Shown here in pieces: positions 61,738-64,000 of a stretch of 64,000 nucleotides of DNA. This stretch comes from Lachnospiraceae bacterium (GTDB lineage Bacteria > Bacillota > Clostridia > Lachnospirales > Lachnospiraceae). The notes beneath the pieces were generated by a model. The model ran no database searches, was not told where the DNA came from, and saw nothing but the letters and a program-made list of their open reading frames with translations. The stretch lies in assembly GCA_017434885.1 (NCBI GenBank), contig JAFSGE010000045.1:1-64000 (forward strand), given 5' to 3'. The position numbers and the translations under genes were made by a program. Numbering within the stretch: the stretch's first letter is position 1; each line of letters starts with the position of its first letter.

Positions 61738-63498
61738 GTGAGTAAAGAACGTGCAGGAGAAGCAGTAGTAATGCTGGGAAATGCAGCCATTGCCAGAGGT
61801 GCCTATGAGGCAGGCGTTAAGGTGTCTGCAGCCTATCCGGGTACTCCCAGTACAGAAATCAGTGAAAATATAATTAAGTATCAGGATGATATTTATGCAG
61901 AGTGGTCACCCAACGAAAAGGTTGCTATGGAAGTGGCAGTAGGTGCATCCGTAAGTGGTGTGCGTGCCCTTGTTTCCATGAAGCATGTAGGTGTGAATGT
62001 GGCATCTGACCCGCTCTATACAGTTTCTTATTGTGGTGTAAACGGCGGACTTGTGCTTGTAGCAGCAGATGACCCGGGACTTTACAGCTCCCAGAATGAG
62101 CAGGATTCCCGTATGGTGGCAAGAGCAGCTATGGTACCTGTTATTGAACCCTCTGACAGTGAAGAGGCAAGAGTATTTATTAAGAGAGCATTTGAACTTT
62201 CCGAAGAGTATGATACTCCTATCATTTTCAGAGAGACAACCAGACTGGCACATTCCCAGGGAATTGTAAATCTGGAAGAGAGAGTAGAGCTTGAAGATAA
62301 GCCCTACGAAAAGAATATTGCAAAGAATGTTATGATGCCCGGTAACGCGATTAAGCGTCATCTGGTGGTAGAAGAACGTTTAAAAAGAATGGCAGAGGAT
62401 GCCAATACATTAGATATTAACAAAGTAGAATATAACGGAACCAAGATTGGTGTAATTACCAGCGGTATTCCTTACCAGTATGTAAAGGAAGCACTTCCTG
62501 AAGCATCAGTGCTGAAGCTTGGTTTAGTGCATCCCCTTCCGAAGAAGCTGATTGAAGAATTTGCTTCCAAGGTAGAGACTCTTTACATCGTAGAAGAATT
62601 AGAGCCTGTAATTGAAGAACAGGTAAAATCTTGGGGAATCAAGGCAATCGGTAAGGAAATCTTTACCGTACAGGGTGAATACAGCGCCAATATGCTGAAA
62701 AAAGCAATTTTAGGTGTAGATACAGCACAAGAAGCACCTGCACAGGTACCGGCAAGACCGCCTATCCTTTGTCCCGGCTGTCCTCACAGAAGTGTATACT
62801 CTGTGCTGAAAAAGCTGAAAATTCACGCAGCAGGTGATATCGGATGTTATACTTTAGGAGCAGTTGCGCCTCTTGGTGTGGTAGAAACCACGCTTTGTAT
62901 GGATGCAAGTATTTCTACCCTTCACGGTATGGAAAAGGCAAAAGGTAAGGACTATATCAAGAACTGGGTTGCGGTAATCGGTGACTCTACCTTTTTACAT
63001 ACAGGTGTCAACTCCCTGATGAATATGGTTTACAACAAGGGTACCGGAACGGTTATGATTCTTGATAACTCTACCACAGGTATGACAGGTCATCAGGATC
63101 ATGCGGCAACAGGAAAGACCTTAATGGGCGATACCACTTACATGATTAATCTTTATAACCTTTGCAAGGCAATGGGAATTGAGCATGTGTATGAAGTAGA
63201 CGCCTTTGATTTAGACGAAATTGAAAGATTGGTAAAACAGGAAACACAGAGAGAAGAGGTTTCCGTTATTATTACCAAGTCCCAGTGTGCACTTCTTAAG
63301 ACATTTGTACCTAAGGGAAAATGTGTGGTTGACCCTGAAAAGTGCAAGAAGTGCGGCATGTGTCTGGCAGCAGGATGTCCTGCTATTAAGAGAGCAGAAG
63401 ACGGAACAGCAGTAATTGATGAAACAATGTGTAACGGTTGTGGACTTTGCATGAGCAATTGTAAGTTTGGTGCCATCAGCCTGATAGAGAACAAATAA
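61738..63498 (+). CDS. iorA: Indolepyruvate ferredoxin oxidoreductase, alpha subunit
   Basis: The 586-residue protein oxidatively decarboxylates aryl pyruvates to aryl-acetyl-CoA with ferredoxin. The N-terminal pyrimidine-type domain has GVKVSAAYPGTPSTEISE. The thiamine diphosphate domain has CPGCPHRSVYSVLKKL and GDIGCYTLG, GDSTFLHTG and LDNSTTGMTGHQDH. Two 4Fe-4S motifs lie at the C-terminus: CKKCGMCLAAGCPAI and CNGCGLCMSNCKFGAI. The start is GTG, 7 bases after AAAGGTGG; a nearby ATG (61731) is out of frame. iorB begins 12 bp later. Confidence 0.96.
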   Translation: MSKERAGEAVVMLGNAAIARGAYEAGVKVSAAYPGTPSTEISENIIKYQDDIYAEWSPNEKVAMEVAVGASVSGVRALVSMKHVGVNVASDPLYTVSYCGVNGGLVLVAADDPGLYSSQNEQDSRMVARAAMVPVIEPSDSEEARVFIKRAFELSEEYDTPIIFRETTRLAHSQGIVNLEERVELEDKPYEKNIAKNVMMPGNAIKRHLVVEERLKRMAEDANTLDINKVEYNGTKIGVITSGIPYQYVKEALPEASVLKLGLVHPLPKKLIEEFASKVETLYIVEELEPVIEEQVKSWGIKAIGKEIFTVQGEYSANMLKKAILGVDTAQEAPAQVPARPPILCPGCPHRSVYSVLKKLKIHAAGDIGCYTLGAVAPLGVVETTLCMDASISTLHGMEKAKGKDYIKNWVAVIGDSTFLHTGVNSLMNMVYNKGTGTVMILDNSTTGMTGHQDHAATGKTLMGDTTYMINLYNLCKAMGIEHVYEVDAFDLDEIERLVKQETQREEVSVIITKSQCALLKTFVPKGKCVVDPEKCKKCGMCLAAGCPAIKRAEDGTAVIDETMCNGCGLCMSNCKFGAISLIENK

Positions 63499-63510
63499 GG
63501 AGGGAAAGAG

Positions 63511-64000
63511 ATGGAAACCAAGAATATTATGATTGTAGGTGTAGGTGGTCAGGGAACACTCCTTACCAGCCGTATTTTGGGCGGTATTACCAGAGCTGCA
63601 GGATATGATGTGAAAATTTCCGAGGTGCATGGCATGGCACAGCGTGGCGGAAGTGTTGTTACTTATGTACGTTACGGTGAGAAGGTGGCAGAGCCTATCG
63701 TTGAAGAAGGATGTGCAGATGTGCTGATTGCCTTTGAAAGACTGGAAGCACTTCGTTATGCGCATTTCCTTAAAAAGGATGGAGTGCTGATTGTGAACGA
63801 TATCCGTATGGACCCTATGACTGTATCTGCGGGACTGGCACAGTACCCTGAAGGAATCATTGAAACCTTAAAAGAAAAACATAATGTAATCGCGCTTGAT
63901 GCACAGAAACTTGCAAAAGAAATCGGTAACGCAAGAGTATTTAACACCATTATTGTGGGTGTGGCTGCGAAGCAGATGGACTTTGCCAAGGAAGAATGGA
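63511..64000 (+). CDS. iorB: Indolepyruvate ferredoxin oxidoreductase, beta subunit, truncated by window edge
   Basis: The frame is open from ATG 63511 (behind AAGGAGGG) to the end of the window, giving 163 codons without a stop; the family is about 190 residues. It begins METKNIMIVGVGGQGTLLTS, then EVHGMAQRGGSVVTYVRYG and ADVLIAFERLEALRY, the gamma/beta-type subunit of 2-oxoacid:ferredoxin oxidoreductases. It pairs with IorA as the catalytic dimer. The missing C-terminus lies off-window. Confidence 0.93.
   Translation, partial: METKNIMIVGVGGQGTLLTSRILGGITRAAGYDVKISEVHGMAQRGGSVVTYVRYGEKVAEPIVEEGCADVLIAFERLEALRYAHFLKKDGVLIVNDIRMDPMTVSAGLAQYPEGIIETLKEKHNVIALDAQKLAKEIGNARVFNTIIVGVAAKQMDFAKEEW

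Noticed and set aside
1-64000. CRISPR arrays, insertion sequences, integrases, prophage genes
   Set aside because: None seen: no regularly spaced repeats and no transposase or integrase frame other than the Rpn-type protein at the left edge.

Overview
The window looks like chromosomal DNA of a Gram-positive, low-to-mid-GC Clostridia member, most likely Lachnospiraceae. This is inferred from the tig-clpP-clpX-lon-engB order, sporulation-type proteins (YtvI, YtaF), strong AGGAGG ribosome binding sites, sigma-A promoters with TTGACA/TATAAT-like boxes and 17-bp spacers, and many hairpin-plus-T terminators. No species call is possible from sequence alone. No insertion sequence, CRISPR array, prophage gene or rRNA was seen. 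Both edges cut a gene: an Rpn-family nuclease on the left and iorB on the right.

Layout. 1-8.7 kb: end of an Rpn-type protein, then the protein quality-control cluster (trigger factor, ClpP, ClpX, Lon), the GTPase EngB and YtvI. 8.7-19.3 kb: housekeeping and small genes, including a diguanylate cyclase, a D-lactate-dehydrogenase-like enzyme, truA, VanZ and DUF308 membrane proteins, an aldose-epimerase-like protein, a 5'-nucleotidase, an SfsA-MutY fusion and a glycosyltransferase. 19.4-25.5 kb: PAP2 and lipid-kinase genes, glyA, a LUD protein, a promoter-driven region without a gene that looks like a structured noncoding RNA, and a membrane-anchored GH3 enzyme. 25.6-26.6 kb: tRNA-Gly(GCC) followed by a small accessory segment bracketed by a 33-bp direct repeat and holding two small divergent genes.

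26.7-44.1 kb is a signalling block. It starts with a hybrid kinase with an Hpt domain. Next comes an eight-gene operon: PAS kinase, a receiver with a degenerate HD-GYP domain, CheR, CheB, a CheY-like receiver, CheA, CheW and a methyl-accepting protein. Two more membrane hybrid kinases follow, and the last carries a C-terminal DegV (fatty-acid-binding-type) domain. No flagellar genes are present here. 44.2-52 kb: a membrane-anchored Cys/His-repeat protein, a Ca-type P-ATPase whose ribosome binding site lies inside a terminator-like hairpin, YtaF, a beta-CASP metallo-hydrolase, thyA and folA. 52.1-57.2 kb: L-arabinose regulon araR-araA-araB-araD with candidate AraR operators. 57.3-64 kb: ilvE, a second chemoreceptor, a hotdog thioesterase, a 548-bp gene-free stretch rich in RNA-like secondary structure, and iorA-iorB.

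How the genes relate. The che genes and kinases probably form one sensory unit joining methylation-based adaptation to phosphorelays. The ara genes convert L-arabinose to D-xylulose 5-phosphate. thyA and folA form the thymidylate/folate pair, and glyA supplies one-carbon units. IlvE and IorAB both act on amino-acid-derived 2-oxo acids. The most unusual items are the kinase-DegV fusion, the candidate structured RNAs at 23.6-24.0 kb and 61.3-61.7 kb, the tRNA-adjacent mini-island, the SfsA-MutY fusion and the hairpin-masked RBS of the Ca-ATPase.
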